Positions 10,016-18,817 of a DNA stretch of 64,000 bases are shown one piece after another. The translations under genes and the position numbers were made by a program. The stretch covers positions 1-64,000 of the forward strand of contig JABSOM010000014.1 of NCBI GenBank assembly GCA_013215945.1, read 5' to 3'. The DNA is from Campylobacteraceae bacterium (GTDB lineage: Bacteria; Campylobacterota; Campylobacteria; Campylobacterales; Arcobacteraceae). Every line of letters starts with the position of its first letter. The first letter of the stretch is position 1. The notes beneath the pieces are model-generated. The model was given only the letters and a program-made list of their open reading frames with translations, made no database searches and was not told where the DNA came from.

Positions 10016-10324
10016 TATACATCCAAATAATAAACTATTTAATTTTAAATTATTTTATCATAAAGTAGATAAGCTTTCCTACGGGCGTCATTCTTCAAAA
10101 AAAGCAGTAAATTACGTACTAAGATATTTTTATTTCATTTCAATAAAAGAGGTATTTATTCTTATAAGTTCAAGCAAATGTACAAAAACTTTAAAAGCTT
10201 CCTTCTCTAAATGTTAGTAAAACTCTAGAAAGGTAAAAAGGATAACTTCTTTTTATTAATTTCCTACAATTAAAAGCAGATAATGTGTTAAGATACGCCT
10301 TTCAACAAGAAACAAAGGACAATT
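10016..10324. other. Intergenic region between divergent metX and SDR genes
   Basis: These 309 bp must hold both promoters. A weak -10-like TAAGAT near 10289 could serve the right-hand gene. I find no long inverted repeat, small gene or recognisable riboswitch. Confidence 0.4.
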
Positions 10325-11041
10325 TTGATTTTAAAAAATAAAGTAGTATTAATTACAGGATCAAATGGCGGCTTAGGAAGCCAATTGGTTAAAATGTTCT
10401 TAGAACAAAATGTTAAAAAAATTTATTGCGCCATAAGAAGTAGTAAAGATGCCAGTTCTTTAAAAGCTTTATCTTCAAAAGTTGAAATTATAATACTTGA
10501 CATTTCTAAGCTAGAAAATATTAAAAAGATTGCTTGTGAAATAAAAAATATTGATGTACTTGTAAACAATGCAGGTGCAAATAGTAAAAACAGAGTTTTT
10601 GAAGACTCTTCTTTGGATTTTGATGTTAATGTACTAGGAACATTAAATCTTACTAGAATTTTATCAAACAAAATTAACAAAAATGGCCTCATCATAAATA
10701 TCACCTCCATTACAGCATTAATTAATAATCCACTTATTGCTTTATATTCTGCTTCAAAAAGTGCGTTACATTCGTTAACACAAGCAATAAGAGCAGAAAT
10801 GTCTTTGCAAGAAATCCATGTACTAGAAGTATTACCAGGACCTCTTGATACCAATATGACAAAAGGAAGAGAGATGGAAAAAGCCAATCCAAAAGATGTA
10901 GCAAATGAAATTTATCTTGCTATAAAAAATAATGAAGAAGAAGTATATCCTGATACTTTTTCTAAAATGATAAAAAATAACTTAGATAAAGATCCAAAAG
11001 CTCTTGAAAAACAATTCCAAGAAATCTTAAAAAACACATAA
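10325..11041 (+). CDS. Short-chain dehydrogenase/reductase
   Basis: This is a classical SDR. The cofactor motif is TGSNGGLG (11-18), followed by NNAG (81-84) and the catalytic Ser region NITSIT (125-130) with Tyr141 and Lys145 (YSASK). At 238 aa it is a single-domain enzyme. It starts at TTG 10325, 5-8 nt after AAAGGA. An Arg at the end of the second strand (AIRSS, about 36-40) would favour NADPH. The substrate is unknown; it is a lone gene convergent with the next one. Confidence 0.88.
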   Translation: MILKNKVVLITGSNGGLGSQLVKMFLEQNVKKIYCAIRSSKDASSLKALSSKVEIIILDISKLENIKKIACEIKNIDVLVNNAGANSKNRVFEDSSLDFDVNVLGTLNLTRILSNKINKNGLIINITSITALINNPLIALYSASKSALHSLTQAIRAEMSLQEIHVLEVLPGPLDTNMTKGREMEKANPKDVANEIYLAIKNNEEEVYPDTFSKMIKNNLDKDPKALEKQFQEILKNT

Positions 11042-11053
11042 AACTATAAAGTA

Positions 11054-12007
11054 TTACTTAAGCCCATGATTTAAATCATCTTTGTATTTTGCATGATGAA
11101 AATGCAAGCGTTGATCACAAGATTTTGAAACCACTGAAGCCTTAAAAGTAATATTCCCTATTTTCTTCCACTCTTTTTTATTTTCTGTCTTTTTATTAGC
11201 TACAAAAATATCAAATATAAGTATTTTGTCTTTTTGTATTTTTAACTCATTTCTAAAATCTTTTTCATTAAGTGTTTTTTTGTCAGCTATTTTTATTTTC
11301 ATCCATTTAGGAGTTACAATACTTTTACTCTCACCTAAAGAAGAAATCTCGTACAATTGTCTGATACCAGGATGTTTATCTGCATCAGAAAAAGAAGACG
11401 ATACCTTAAGTGCATAAAATATATTTTTAATTACCTCATAAGTGACACTAATACTTGGTTCATTAGTTAAAGAAACATCTCTATAATACTTAGCGTCTGT
11501 ACCTCCTAAATCATCTATCAAAAAGAAATTAGCAGAGTATTCTTTAATCTTTTCATCTTCTTTTATTGTAGGAAAAAGTTTACCAGCAAAACCAAAAGCA
11601 CGTGTTGAATCATTAGTAGTATTGCTCATAGCCGTCGAAGCTCTGGCAATAATAAGGGCTTGGCTATTATTTTTAAAATATCCGCTGTAAATATTAGCCT
11701 TGTTTATTTTCCATAATCCACTTAAACAAATACCATTGGGATGAGCCAGTTTTTCAAAAGGTTCTAATAAATCACTACGATCATGAAGTGTTCTTCTTGC
11801 ATTGCTTAAAATGATGTTTACTTTTGATGATGTTAATTTAGAATAAGCTATTTTGGTTTGGGGCAGTTTAGGATAAGGATAAGCCTTAACTTCTTTCCAA
11901 ATATCTTGAAAACTCACGCTTTTAAAAGGTTTATCTTCAAGTGCTATTGTTTTACTAATACATCCTGTAAAAGTAATAATCATAAAAATAGCCAATAATA
12001 ATTTCAT
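11054..12007 (-). CDS. Putative lipoprotein, conserved, function unknown
   Basis: A lipobox TFTGC ends the leader, with Cys at residue 16, so the protein is probably anchored in a membrane facing the periplasm. The middle holds HPNGICLSGLWKI (near 88) and ALIIARASTAMSN..AFGFAGKLFPT (near 116-147), then FFLIDDLGGTDAKYY. The layout recalls conserved proteins with a catalase-like barrel, but no heme ligand can be assigned with confidence. A gap of only 12 bp separates it from the convergent SDR. The AAAGGAC ribosome site precedes the ATG at 12007. Confidence 0.7.
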   Translation of the reverse strand: MKLLLAIFMIITFTGCISKTIALEDKPFKSVSFQDIWKEVKAYPYPKLPQTKIAYSKLTSSKVNIILSNARRTLHDRSDLLEPFEKLAHPNGICLSGLWKINKANIYSGYFKNNSQALIIARASTAMSNTTNDSTRAFGFAGKLFPTIKEDEKIKEYSANFFLIDDLGGTDAKYYRDVSLTNEPSISVTYEVIKNIFYALKVSSSFSDADKHPGIRQLYEISSLGESKSIVTPKWMKIKIADKKTLNEKDFRNELKIQKDKILIFDIFVANKKTENKKEWKKIGNITFKASVVSKSCDQRLHFHHAKYKDDLNHGLK

Positions 12008-12140
12008 ATTTAGTCCTTTCTAAATGATATCAAAATAAGCAAAAATTAGAACAGTGATAATTATCACACTTAAAAATATTTACTTTGAGAATTTCATACA
12101 TATGATTAAATAATAGTGTGTATTTTAGATAAAATCATTT

Positions 12141-13199
12141 ATGATTAAAACAAAAAATTTACTTTTAAAAAACATTCAAAATCCAAACATTTTTTTTGAT
12201 ATTTTACTTTCAATTCCAAAAGATATTTATTTAGAGAAAATATTACTTCTACTAAAAAAAGAAAAAGAACTCGATTTTTTTCTTTTAGCCACGCAAGCCA
12301 TTAAAAATGATTATGAAGTATTCAAACTACAGTTAATACTTGATAAACTTGTCTTTGTTTCTATCTTAAAGACAGAAACAATACTAGAATTATACAAAAC
12401 ACTTTCACATTTGCACTATGATTATATAAGTCTTAATATAACAGAAAAAATAGCTAAAGAATCACCAACATTTAGCTTAGAATTATATGTTTTAATGAAG
12501 AAAAATTGCGAAGAATTTATGATTTCACCTTTAAATATATTATTTATATCTCTTTATGAAAACAATAAAGCCTATGAAAGAATGCAAGAATTATTCCAAA
12601 ATAAGAATATTTTTATTCTTCAAAGTGCTATTGAAATAAGTGCTCTGATAAAATTGCTCCCAAGAGAAACAGAAGAAGTATATGAAATATTTTTAAAACT
12701 AATGGAAATAAAGAATATTAACGTTGACAAAACAATACTTTTTTCTTCTAATAAAATAAAAGAAAAAGACGGTAATTTTGAGAATATTCTTGAATTATAT
12801 GCCAAAGATGAACGCTTAGAAATCAAATATTCTCTTTCTAAAATTCTCTTATTAAATAAATGCAAAGATGTAGAAAAACTATGGTTTAGAACATGTTTAT
12901 TTTCATTAAGCAGTATAAACAAATACGATAAAGAGATTCTTAGAAATATATCTTTTATTCTAAACAATATCATCAATGAAAAACAAGACTATGAAATAAT
13001 TATTGAATTTTTAAAAGAAGGAATAAAAGCAGCGCAAATTCAAAATAATTTTCCAAAAAAAGACTTCACCTTGTTTATTAAAAACTTTAGTCAAAATCAT
13101 CCGACACTGTTCAATGAATTTAAAAAAGACATCAAAACAAACATGGATATAGATTTAATAAAAATTCTTTCTTATTTTCAAAATGATAAAAGAGAATAA
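12141..13199 (+). CDS. Hypothetical all-helical protein, 352 aa
   Basis: I do not recognise this protein. It is a run of amphipathic helices rich in Leu, Ile and Lys, without signal peptide or membrane segment, and looks like a HEAT/TPR-type solenoid. No Shine-Dalgarno sequence precedes the ATG at 12141; a -10-like TAAAAT ends 5 nt before it, so the message may be leaderless. It is divergent from the lipoprotein gene. Confidence 0.6.
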   Translation: MIKTKNLLLKNIQNPNIFFDILLSIPKDIYLEKILLLLKKEKELDFFLLATQAIKNDYEVFKLQLILDKLVFVSILKTETILELYKTLSHLHYDYISLNITEKIAKESPTFSLELYVLMKKNCEEFMISPLNILFISLYENNKAYERMQELFQNKNIFILQSAIEISALIKLLPRETEEVYEIFLKLMEIKNINVDKTILFSSNKIKEKDGNFENILELYAKDERLEIKYSLSKILLLNKCKDVEKLWFRTCLFSLSSINKYDKEILRNISFILNNIINEKQDYEIIIEFLKEGIKAAQIQNNFPKKDFTLFIKNFSQNHPTLFNEFKKDIKTNMDIDLIKILSYFQNDKRE

Positions 13200-13515
13200 T
13201 TACTGTTGAGCAGAGAATCGAAAAATTCAATCTTTGCACTTAACATTTTATTTTTTGATATAATACAAAAATATAATATAAAAAGGCTACAAAATCAAAA
13301 CAAGTGAAAATAAAACAGATGATACTGTTAAAGAAGAAAAAAAAGAATTAAAAAAACCTTCTGAGATTAAAAAAATCATAGAGAAGAACAGATTCGGTGG
13401 ATATTATAAAACAAAAAAACGTTTTATTAACTAAAAAGGAAGAAACTATTATTTGTAATTATTCATCTAATTAAAACTTCTAGTTTCACCTTGTCTTGCT
13501 GCATTTTTTCTTATT
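13200..13515. other. Intergenic region containing a start-less small reading frame
   Basis: Apart from the reading frame at 13294-13434, described separately, and a 19-codon minus-strand frame at 13467-13526, these 316 bp show no terminator hairpin or recognisable RNA gene. Confidence 0.4.
13294..13434 (+). other. Possible small gene with ATC in place of a start codon
   Basis: The frame runs from a stop at 13279-13281 to TAA at 13432-13434. It encodes about 46 residues of high charge, ending KKRFIN, with a NRFGGYYKTKK segment. No ATG, GTG or TTG occurs in frame. AAAAAGG at 13280-13286 lies at ideal distance before ATC at 13294, so one base change from ATG would give a normal small gene. It is either a dead gene, a rare ATC start, or chance. 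Confidence 0.35.
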
Positions 13516-14253
13516 TTAAGAGACATTAAATCTTATTGTTTCTTTATGAATATAAGAAGATGTTGCAATTGACAAATTTGGGTTATTCACTTTTTTACCA
13601 ATCTCACAATATGCAATCAAATCTTTAATTTCAATCTTTAATAAACTTTCCCAAATTTTTATTTGAAATGGAGAATTATTCAACTGAAATTTTACATAAT
13701 TTATATTTTTAACATTATTAAAAATACTAAAAACTTTTGCTTGGATATCATCTTCAATTTTTATAAAAGAAGCATTTTTAAAGCTCATTTGCAAAGAAGT
13801 TAAAGCTTCTTTTTCATTTTCATAAAAAGCAATAGAACAAATTCCTTTTTTCGTAGAAGCTACTAATAATTTACCCAAAGGTGTAGGCATTAAATTATAA
13901 TAAATACGCAAATTATCACCTTGTGTTTTAAAATTACCAGGAGTAATTCCATCTGTATTCATAAATAAATCATACAATCTACTAGAGCTGGATAAACCCA
14001 CTTCATAAGAAGTATCTAAGAGTGATATTTCATTATTACTTAAAATCTCTTTTGCACGTTCTAAAGTAATGTACTGTAAATATTTTTTAGGACTTATTCC
14101 TATCCATTGTTTAAAGAATTTTTGAAAATGATGTGCATTTAAATTTAAATTTTCTGCCATCTCATTTAGAGAGGGTTGATCTTTAAAATTATTTTTAATA
14201 AAATTAATTGTTTTTGATATTCTTTCATAATTAAATTTATAATCCTCATTCAT
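13516..14253 (-). CDS. Ada-like AraC/MGMT protein lacking the methyl-acceptor motif
   Basis: Residues 8-105 form an AraC-type double helix-turn-helix (LNLNAHHFQKFFKQW, then TSYEVGLSSSSRLYDLF), as in HTH-Ada proteins. From about 115 comes the start of an O6-methylguanine methyltransferase domain: LGKLLVASTKKGICSIAFYEN, then IWESLLKIEI..IAYCEIGKKVNNPN. The protein stops at 245 aa, before the PCHRV active-site motif; family members are about 280 aa. It therefore cannot transfer methyl groups by the known mechanism. It is either a 3'-truncated pseudogene or a regulator that keeps only DNA binding. Twelve bp separate it from the SDR gene upstream on the same strand. Confidence 0.75.
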   Translation of the reverse strand: MNEDYKFNYERISKTINFIKNNFKDQPSLNEMAENLNLNAHHFQKFFKQWIGISPKKYLQYITLERAKEILSNNEISLLDTSYEVGLSSSSRLYDLFMNTDGITPGNFKTQGDNLRIYYNLMPTPLGKLLVASTKKGICSIAFYENEKEALTSLQMSFKNASFIKIEDDIQAKVFSIFNNVKNINYVKFQLNNSPFQIKIWESLLKIEIKDLIAYCEIGKKVNNPNLSIATSSYIHKETIRFNVS

Positions 14254-14265
14254 TTTTAGCCTTTA

Positions 14266-15024
14266 TTAAACTTTTGAAATTGATAAACCACCATCAACCA
14301 ACATAGAAGTACCTGTTGAAAAACTCGAAGCATCAGAAGCTAAAAACAGTGCCGCTTGTGCAATCTCACTAGGACTTGAAAGTCTTTTTTGTGCATGTAA
14401 ACTTTTTAAAAATTCTATTTGCTCTTCTTCTGGTGCTGCTTTTTCTCTCATTGGAGTATCGACACCACCTGGTAAGATTGAATTCACTCTAATTTTCAAG
14501 GGAGCACATTCACTTGCAAGTGCTTTAGTAAGTCCTATTATACCAGCTTTACTAGCTGCATAAGCACTTAATTGTGGTAAGCCAACAGAATTTCCGACAA
14601 AAGAAGAAGTAAAAATAAGAGAAGCACCCTTACTCATAACAGGTACTTGATATTTAGCTGCTAAAAACCCGCTTGTTAAATTTGTAGCAAGAGTATCATT
14701 CCAATCTTTTAAAGAAATATTTTGAATATCATCAACGATTCCAATAGTTCCAGCATTATTAAAAGCAATATCTAAACGCTTATATTTATTTATTGCTAAA
14801 GCAACTAAATCTTTTGCATACGATTCATCTTGTACATTACCAGCTAAAGAAACAGCTTCTCCACCATTATTAATTATTTCAGAAACAAGAGCCTCTAATT
14901 TATCTCCTCTTCTAGCTCCCAAAACAAGTTTTGCTCCTTCTTTAGCAAAAAGTAGTGCAGTACTTCTACCTATTCCTGAACTCGCTCCCGTTATTATTGC
15001 TACTTTATTATTTAGTGTGTTCAT
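14266..15024 (-). CDS. SDR family oxidoreductase (classical type)
   Basis: The 252 aa carry TGASSGIG (12-19), NNAG (89-92), the catalytic Ser region (FTSSFVG, about 138-144), and Tyr155-x3-Lys159 (YAASK). The C-terminal DGGLSISKV with the FLASDASSFSTG motif is typical of the glucose-dehydrogenase/3-oxoacyl-ACP-reductase-like group. The substrate cannot be inferred. It is the first gene of a two-gene unit with the Ada-like regulator. Confidence 0.9.
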   Translation of the reverse strand: MNTLNNKVAIITGASSGIGRSTALLFAKEGAKLVLGARRGDKLEALVSEIINNGGEAVSLAGNVQDESYAKDLVALAINKYKRLDIAFNNAGTIGIVDDIQNISLKDWNDTLATNLTSGFLAAKYQVPVMSKGASLIFTSSFVGNSVGLPQLSAYAASKAGIIGLTKALASECAPLKIRVNSILPGGVDTPMREKAAPEEEQIEFLKSLHAQKRLSSPSEIAQAALFLASDASSFSTGTSMLVDGGLSISKV

Positions 15025-15253
15025 TATAATCCTTTAATTTTGTGAATTATAGTTTTTGCACTGTTTTAAAGCAAGCCGTTTCTTGTGATTGATAAAAATT
15101 TAAACTATTTTGACCTAATAATTTTGGACTAAAGAAGAAAAGAGGAGTATTAATTTCATTAAACTCAAAATATAATGAAGTTTCACCTCAAACTAATATT
15201 GAGCTTAGTCCTTCAAAATTTCTAGAGCTATATTCTACATATTTTTTACTGTG

Positions 15254-15574
15254 TTATTTAATTCTATCCCAAAATGTCATATCAACACTTTCTTCATCTA
15301 TAAGTTCGATATATTTTAAAGCAAACTCATTGTCCATCCACTTTCCGCAAATTTTTTGAGCTTTTTCTTGACTGCTTGCAAATACAACATCGGCATATAT
15401 TCCATCACTTCCTTTTAATGTTACGTGCCCTAAAAAACCTTCTTCTTTTTGCAAAAAATTTGCATCCACTTCTTTTATAATTTCTAACATTGTTTCTTCT
15501 GAAACACCTTCTTTTAACTTAAATCTTGCAAATTCCATTCCTGCAAAATTACCTATATTTGTTAAATTTGTCAT
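15254..15574 (-). CDS. Antibiotic-biosynthesis-monooxygenase-like (dimeric alpha/beta barrel) protein
   Basis: At 106 aa the pattern FARFKLKEGVSEETMLEIIKEV, then EEGFLGHVTLKG, then ADVVFASSQEKAQKICGKW fits a ferredoxin-like ABM fold. Such proteins act as small cofactor-free oxygenases, isomerases or sensors. It is the last gene of the six-gene cassette, 72 bp after the sigma factor gene. Enzymatic activity is not provable from sequence. Confidence 0.65.
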   Translation of the reverse strand: MTNLTNIGNFAGMEFARFKLKEGVSEETMLEIIKEVDANFLQKEEGFLGHVTLKGSDGIYADVVFASSQEKAQKICGKWMDNEFALKYIELIDEESVDMTFWDRIK

Positions 15575-15646
15575 CTTGAGCCTTAATATTAATTGAGATT
15601 TTTATATCTCTATCTACTTAGACACATCAAAAACTCATCTGTGACA

Positions 15647-16432
15647 CTAAAAAGAAAAAATTTCTTTAATTTCTTTATTTTTTAAGATACTTTCTCCAAA
15701 TTCTTTTTCATTTATATCGATAAAGGGATGATTTTGATACAAATTTTTATAGGAATTTTCTATTGTATTATCCAAGTTATCTGATAATATTTGCAATTTA
15801 TCTTTCATACTCTTTTGTATTTTTAAATCAAAGAGAATATTGTCTTTATTTACATAACCTTCTTTAATAAGTGCTTTCGTTTTTAATTCACATTTACAGG
15901 GATTCTTTTTGTTGATTAAACTGCATTGATTATTCATAAAATGGTACAAATCATTTCTTGCTCTTGATAATTTTTTTCTAAAGTTATCTTTTGTGATATC
16001 AAATATTTCAGAAGCTATATGGCTTTTGATTTCAAAAATATCTCCAAGTACAAAGATGGCTCGTTGTTCAGTATTTAAACATAAAAGCATACCCATCATG
16101 CAACCAACCTTTGCTTCATTGATTAATACTTTTTTAAAGCCTTCATCGTATTCTACTGATAAAAGTTCGTCACTCATATTATCCATAGTATTTTCAAAAT
16201 CATCAAACGTTAATTCAGAGTATTTTCTTTTTTGATTCAAAAAATGATTTATCATGATTCTATAAGACCAGGTTTTAAAATCAGATTTTTCTTCAAAACT
16301 ATCAATTGATTTAAGAATTTTAATCCACACGTCTTGACTTAAGTCTTGTGCATCTTGTGGATAATAAACCAATCGTAAAGCCAAGTTATACAAATAAGGT
16401 TGATATTTTTCTACTAAATCTTTTGTATTCAC
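15647..16432 (-). CDS. ECF-type RNA polymerase sigma factor with Cys-containing C-terminal extension
   Basis: Region 2 covers residues 5-75, with AQDLSQDVWIKILKSI (28-43) and FKTWSYRIMINHFLNQKRK (52-70). Region 4 covers about 115-165, with the helix-turn-helix SEIFDITKDNFRKKLSRARNDL. An extension of about 95 residues follows that ordinary ECF factors lack. It begins with Cys170, Cys179 and Cys181 in NNQCSLINKKNPCKC, suggesting metal or redox sensing. No anti-sigma gene is adjacent, so the extension may take that role. It lies between a P-loop kinase and an ABM-like gene on the minus strand. Confidence 0.85.
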   Translation of the reverse strand: MNTKDLVEKYQPYLYNLALRLVYYPQDAQDLSQDVWIKILKSIDSFEEKSDFKTWSYRIMINHFLNQKRKYSELTFDDFENTMDNMSDELLSVEYDEGFKKVLINEAKVGCMMGMLLCLNTEQRAIFVLGDIFEIKSHIASEIFDITKDNFRKKLSRARNDLYHFMNNQCSLINKKNPCKCELKTKALIKEGYVNKDNILFDLKIQKSMKDKLQILSDNLDNTIENSYKNLYQNHPFIDINEKEFGESILKNKEIKEIFSF

Positions 16433-16451
16433 CTTTGTTTATTCCTTATAC

Positions 16452-16940
16452 TTAATTAATTATTGTAAGTTCTAAGCCTTCTTTTTCTGTAGGAGTTTCA
16501 AAATACTTAGTGACATGATGAAACATTTCTTCTGTATCAAAAGTCGCACGTTTTGGCTGTTCTTTTCGTCTTTTAGATATTTGTTCTAAACATCTTTCAT
16601 TACTAATATCTAAAAAAATTAAACTATGATTAACTTTTATTTCTTCACTAAGTTTTTTAAACCATATTCTTTGTTTAACAGTATTACCAGGAAAATCCAA
16701 AACTACATTTGTTCCTGTTAAAAGAATTTTCTGTACATGAGTTTTTATTAAGGGTCTTAAAATAGCAGCGTATTTAATATAATCATCAAAAGATGAAATT
16801 TCACTAGGATAAAGAGTAGCTAACCATTCATCTTCTGATATTAATATTGTATTCTTCTCTTGTGCAAGTTCTTTTGCTTTAGTAGATTTTCCAGCACCCA
16901 TTTTTCCACAAAAAAATGTCAATGTTCCTACTTCATTCAT
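16452..16940 (-). CDS. P-loop kinase-like ATP-binding protein (AAA_33 type)
   Basis: Walker A is GKMGAGKST at residues 12-20. The rest follows predicted small-molecule kinases: DEWLATLY near 37, VVLDFPGN near 89-96 as the Walker B region, and the Arg-rich lid RRKEQPKRATFDTEEMF near 128-144. The 162 aa fit a single kinase domain related to gluconate kinase or polynucleotide kinase. The acceptor is unknown. It is 20 bp upstream of the sigma factor gene in the same unit. Confidence 0.8.
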   Translation of the reverse strand: MNEVGTLTFFCGKMGAGKSTKAKELAQEKNTILISEDEWLATLYPSEISSFDDYIKYAAILRPLIKTHVQKILLTGTNVVLDFPGNTVKQRIWFKKLSEEIKVNHSLIFLDISNERCLEQISKRRKEQPKRATFDTEEMFHHVTKYFETPTEKEGLELTIIN

Positions 16941-16963
16941 ATAATTCCTTTTATTTTATTAAG

Positions 16964-17962
16964 CTAATTTTTAGCAGGAGATAGATCTAAACCCTTAAGA
17001 TCATTTAACCAAGTTAAAATACTTGGCATAAATTCACTTACAAATGCATCTTCTTCTAACCACATAAGTTTTACCCATTCAAAGAATCCAAAATTTTGTT
17101 TAGAAAAAGAGTCTGCTTTAAGCATTCCATGAGTAGCATTAGCTATTAATTTTGTACTTATAAAAGCATTGTTTTTAACTTTCCATGAATCAAACTCTTC
17201 TTTTGCATTTACATTTAAATCTTTCTCTCCCCACAAAAATAAACTTGGAACACTTATGTTTAAATAATCCTCCTTTGCATCAGAGTTTAAATTATTTAAT
17301 ACAAATAAGTAACGTTCTTTTGTCATTGATTCTTCGTTTGAGAACGCTAAGTATTCTTTATAGGATAAAGCCTGCTTGAAAAATGAAATATCCTTAGTAT
17401 ATGAAACTAAAGCTTTGCTAATTTGACTTTTATTCTCACCTGCTAATTGGTGTTTGATTTTTGTATAGTAGCGTCCTTGCTCAATCCAATTACTTGCAAA
17501 GCCAATCCCAATAAGGAAAGCAATTTTTGAATTTTGTTTTGCAAGGGCTGGTACGACCCAACCTGCTTGACTAAAGCCAAGCAGACCTGTATTTGAGGAA
17601 TTAAAGTGATATTTATTTTGCACAAAATCAATGGCTGCAAGTACTTCACTTTGCCTATCAAGCATGCTTTGATTAAGCCAGTTACCTGTTGAGTCGCCTA
17701 CATTTGGTTTATCCCAAGAAAAAATAGCATAACCGTTTTTTCTTAATGCATTCCAGATAAAACGGTAATAACCTTCAGCATCATAGGATATAGCACCATC
17801 CCCATGAACAAAAAGCAAAACAGCTTTTGCTTTTTTACCATTCGTAGCTTTGAAATAATGTCCAGATAAATTACTTGAACCATGTTTAAAAATCATTTCT
17901 TCTGCCTGAGAATAAAAAAGAGTAAAGATGGTAAAAAATAAAAATACTAAGATTTTTTTCAT
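16964..17962 (-). CDS. Secreted alpha/beta hydrolase
   Basis: A signal peptide (residues 1-20, ending YSQA) exports it to the periplasm. The fold motifs are LFVHGDGAIS (50-59), nucleophile Ser131 in GFSQAG, Asp in WGEKDLNVNA near 254, and His in ATHGML near 288. This is the dienelactone-hydrolase/BAAT-like esterase layout. Substrate unknown. Its start overlaps the stop of the phytanoyl-CoA-dioxygenase-like gene by 4 nt, implying translational coupling. Confidence 0.88.
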   Translation of the reverse strand: MKKILVFLFFTIFTLFYSQAEEMIFKHGSSNLSGHYFKATNGKKAKAVLLFVHGDGAISYDAEGYYRFIWNALRKNGYAIFSWDKPNVGDSTGNWLNQSMLDRQSEVLAAIDFVQNKYHFNSSNTGLLGFSQAGWVVPALAKQNSKIAFLIGIGFASNWIEQGRYYTKIKHQLAGENKSQISKALVSYTKDISFFKQALSYKEYLAFSNEESMTKERYLFVLNNLNSDAKEDYLNISVPSLFLWGEKDLNVNAKEEFDSWKVKNNAFISTKLIANATHGMLKADSFSKQNFGFFEWVKLMWLEEDAFVSEFMPSILTWLNDLKGLDLSPAKN

Positions 17963-18750
17963 GCAATTCCTTTAATAAAATTCTCATTAGCACAAACAAA
18001 CCATTGTTTATTTTTAATTAATTTAATTTCTTCTTTGTTTGGCAATACTTTTTCATCAAAAAAATCAAAACTCAATTTATGATAGTTGCCAAGACAAAGA
18101 TCAAATGCTTTTCGTGAAGTATTAAGATTATAATTGCCACGATGAATCATTTGAGAAGAAAAGATTACCATATCTCCTGTATTTACTTCGATGAGTTTAG
18201 CATTTGGAAGTTCTTCATTATTATGATGCCCATTTAACTCTAATCTTACATTTTTTTCTAATTCGTTATCCCAACGTTTATGACTTCCAGGAATTAATTC
18301 TAAGCCTTTTTCTTTCTCTAAAGGAATTCGAATATGTAAACTTAGCATCTTATTTTGCTGTTCTTTTTGTATATCATCAGCTATGGAACTGTATTGCATA
18401 TCTCTATGCCAATAAGGAAGACGTTTCTCATTTAAGGGATTAAAAAACACTTGTGTATTATGAAAATAAATTTCGGAGCCAAACATACTTTCAAGTAAAT
18501 TAACTATTTTTTCTATAGAAATAGCGTTAAAAAAAGCCAGTCTATCTTGAGAGTTATTTTTAAAATATTCTTTTTTACTTAAAGAATGCATATTCACTAA
18601 TTGATTTTCAAAGATTTCTGCCCTATTTTTATTCATCCAAGACTCATAAATACGATTCACACATTTAGTAATAGATAATAGTTCATCAGCATTAAGGAAG
18701 TTACGTAAAATAACATATCCCTTGTCATCATATTCTTTTTTCGCAGACAT
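17959..18750 (-). CDS. Phytanoyl-CoA dioxygenase (PhyH) family protein
   Basis: This is an Fe(II)/2-oxoglutarate oxygenase fold. The metal triad is HRD in PYWHRDMQYSS (His115, Asp117) plus distal His203 in IHRGNYN, with Arg213 downstream for 2-oxoglutarate. ELIPGSHKRW is the usual family turn. I place the start at ATG 18750 (263 aa), because the GGAAGGAAA ribosome site falls inside the 7-residue longer reading that begins with TTG. Its end overlaps the hydrolase start by 4 nt. The hydroxylation substrate is unknown. Confidence 0.85.
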   Translation of the reverse strand: MSAKKEYDDKGYVILRNFLNADELLSITKCVNRIYESWMNKNRAEIFENQLVNMHSLSKKEYFKNNSQDRLAFFNAISIEKIVNLLESMFGSEIYFHNTQVFFNPLNEKRLPYWHRDMQYSSIADDIQKEQQNKMLSLHIRIPLEKEKGLELIPGSHKRWDNELEKNVRLELNGHHNNEELPNAKLIEVNTGDMVIFSSQMIHRGNYNLNTSRKAFDLCLGNYHKLSFDFFDEKVLPNKEEIKLIKNKQWFVCANENFIKGIA

Positions 18751-18817
18751 ATTTAGTATTTTCCTTCCCAAGCTTCGAGTTAAGAGCTATTTTCTTCTTA
18801 TTAGAACCTATTATGTT

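Noticed and set aside
13467-13526. 19-codon minus-strand frame ending RQGETRSFN
   Set aside because: It is too short, overlaps the Ada-like gene end and lacks its own ribosome site. It is kept only as a hint of an old MGMT tail.
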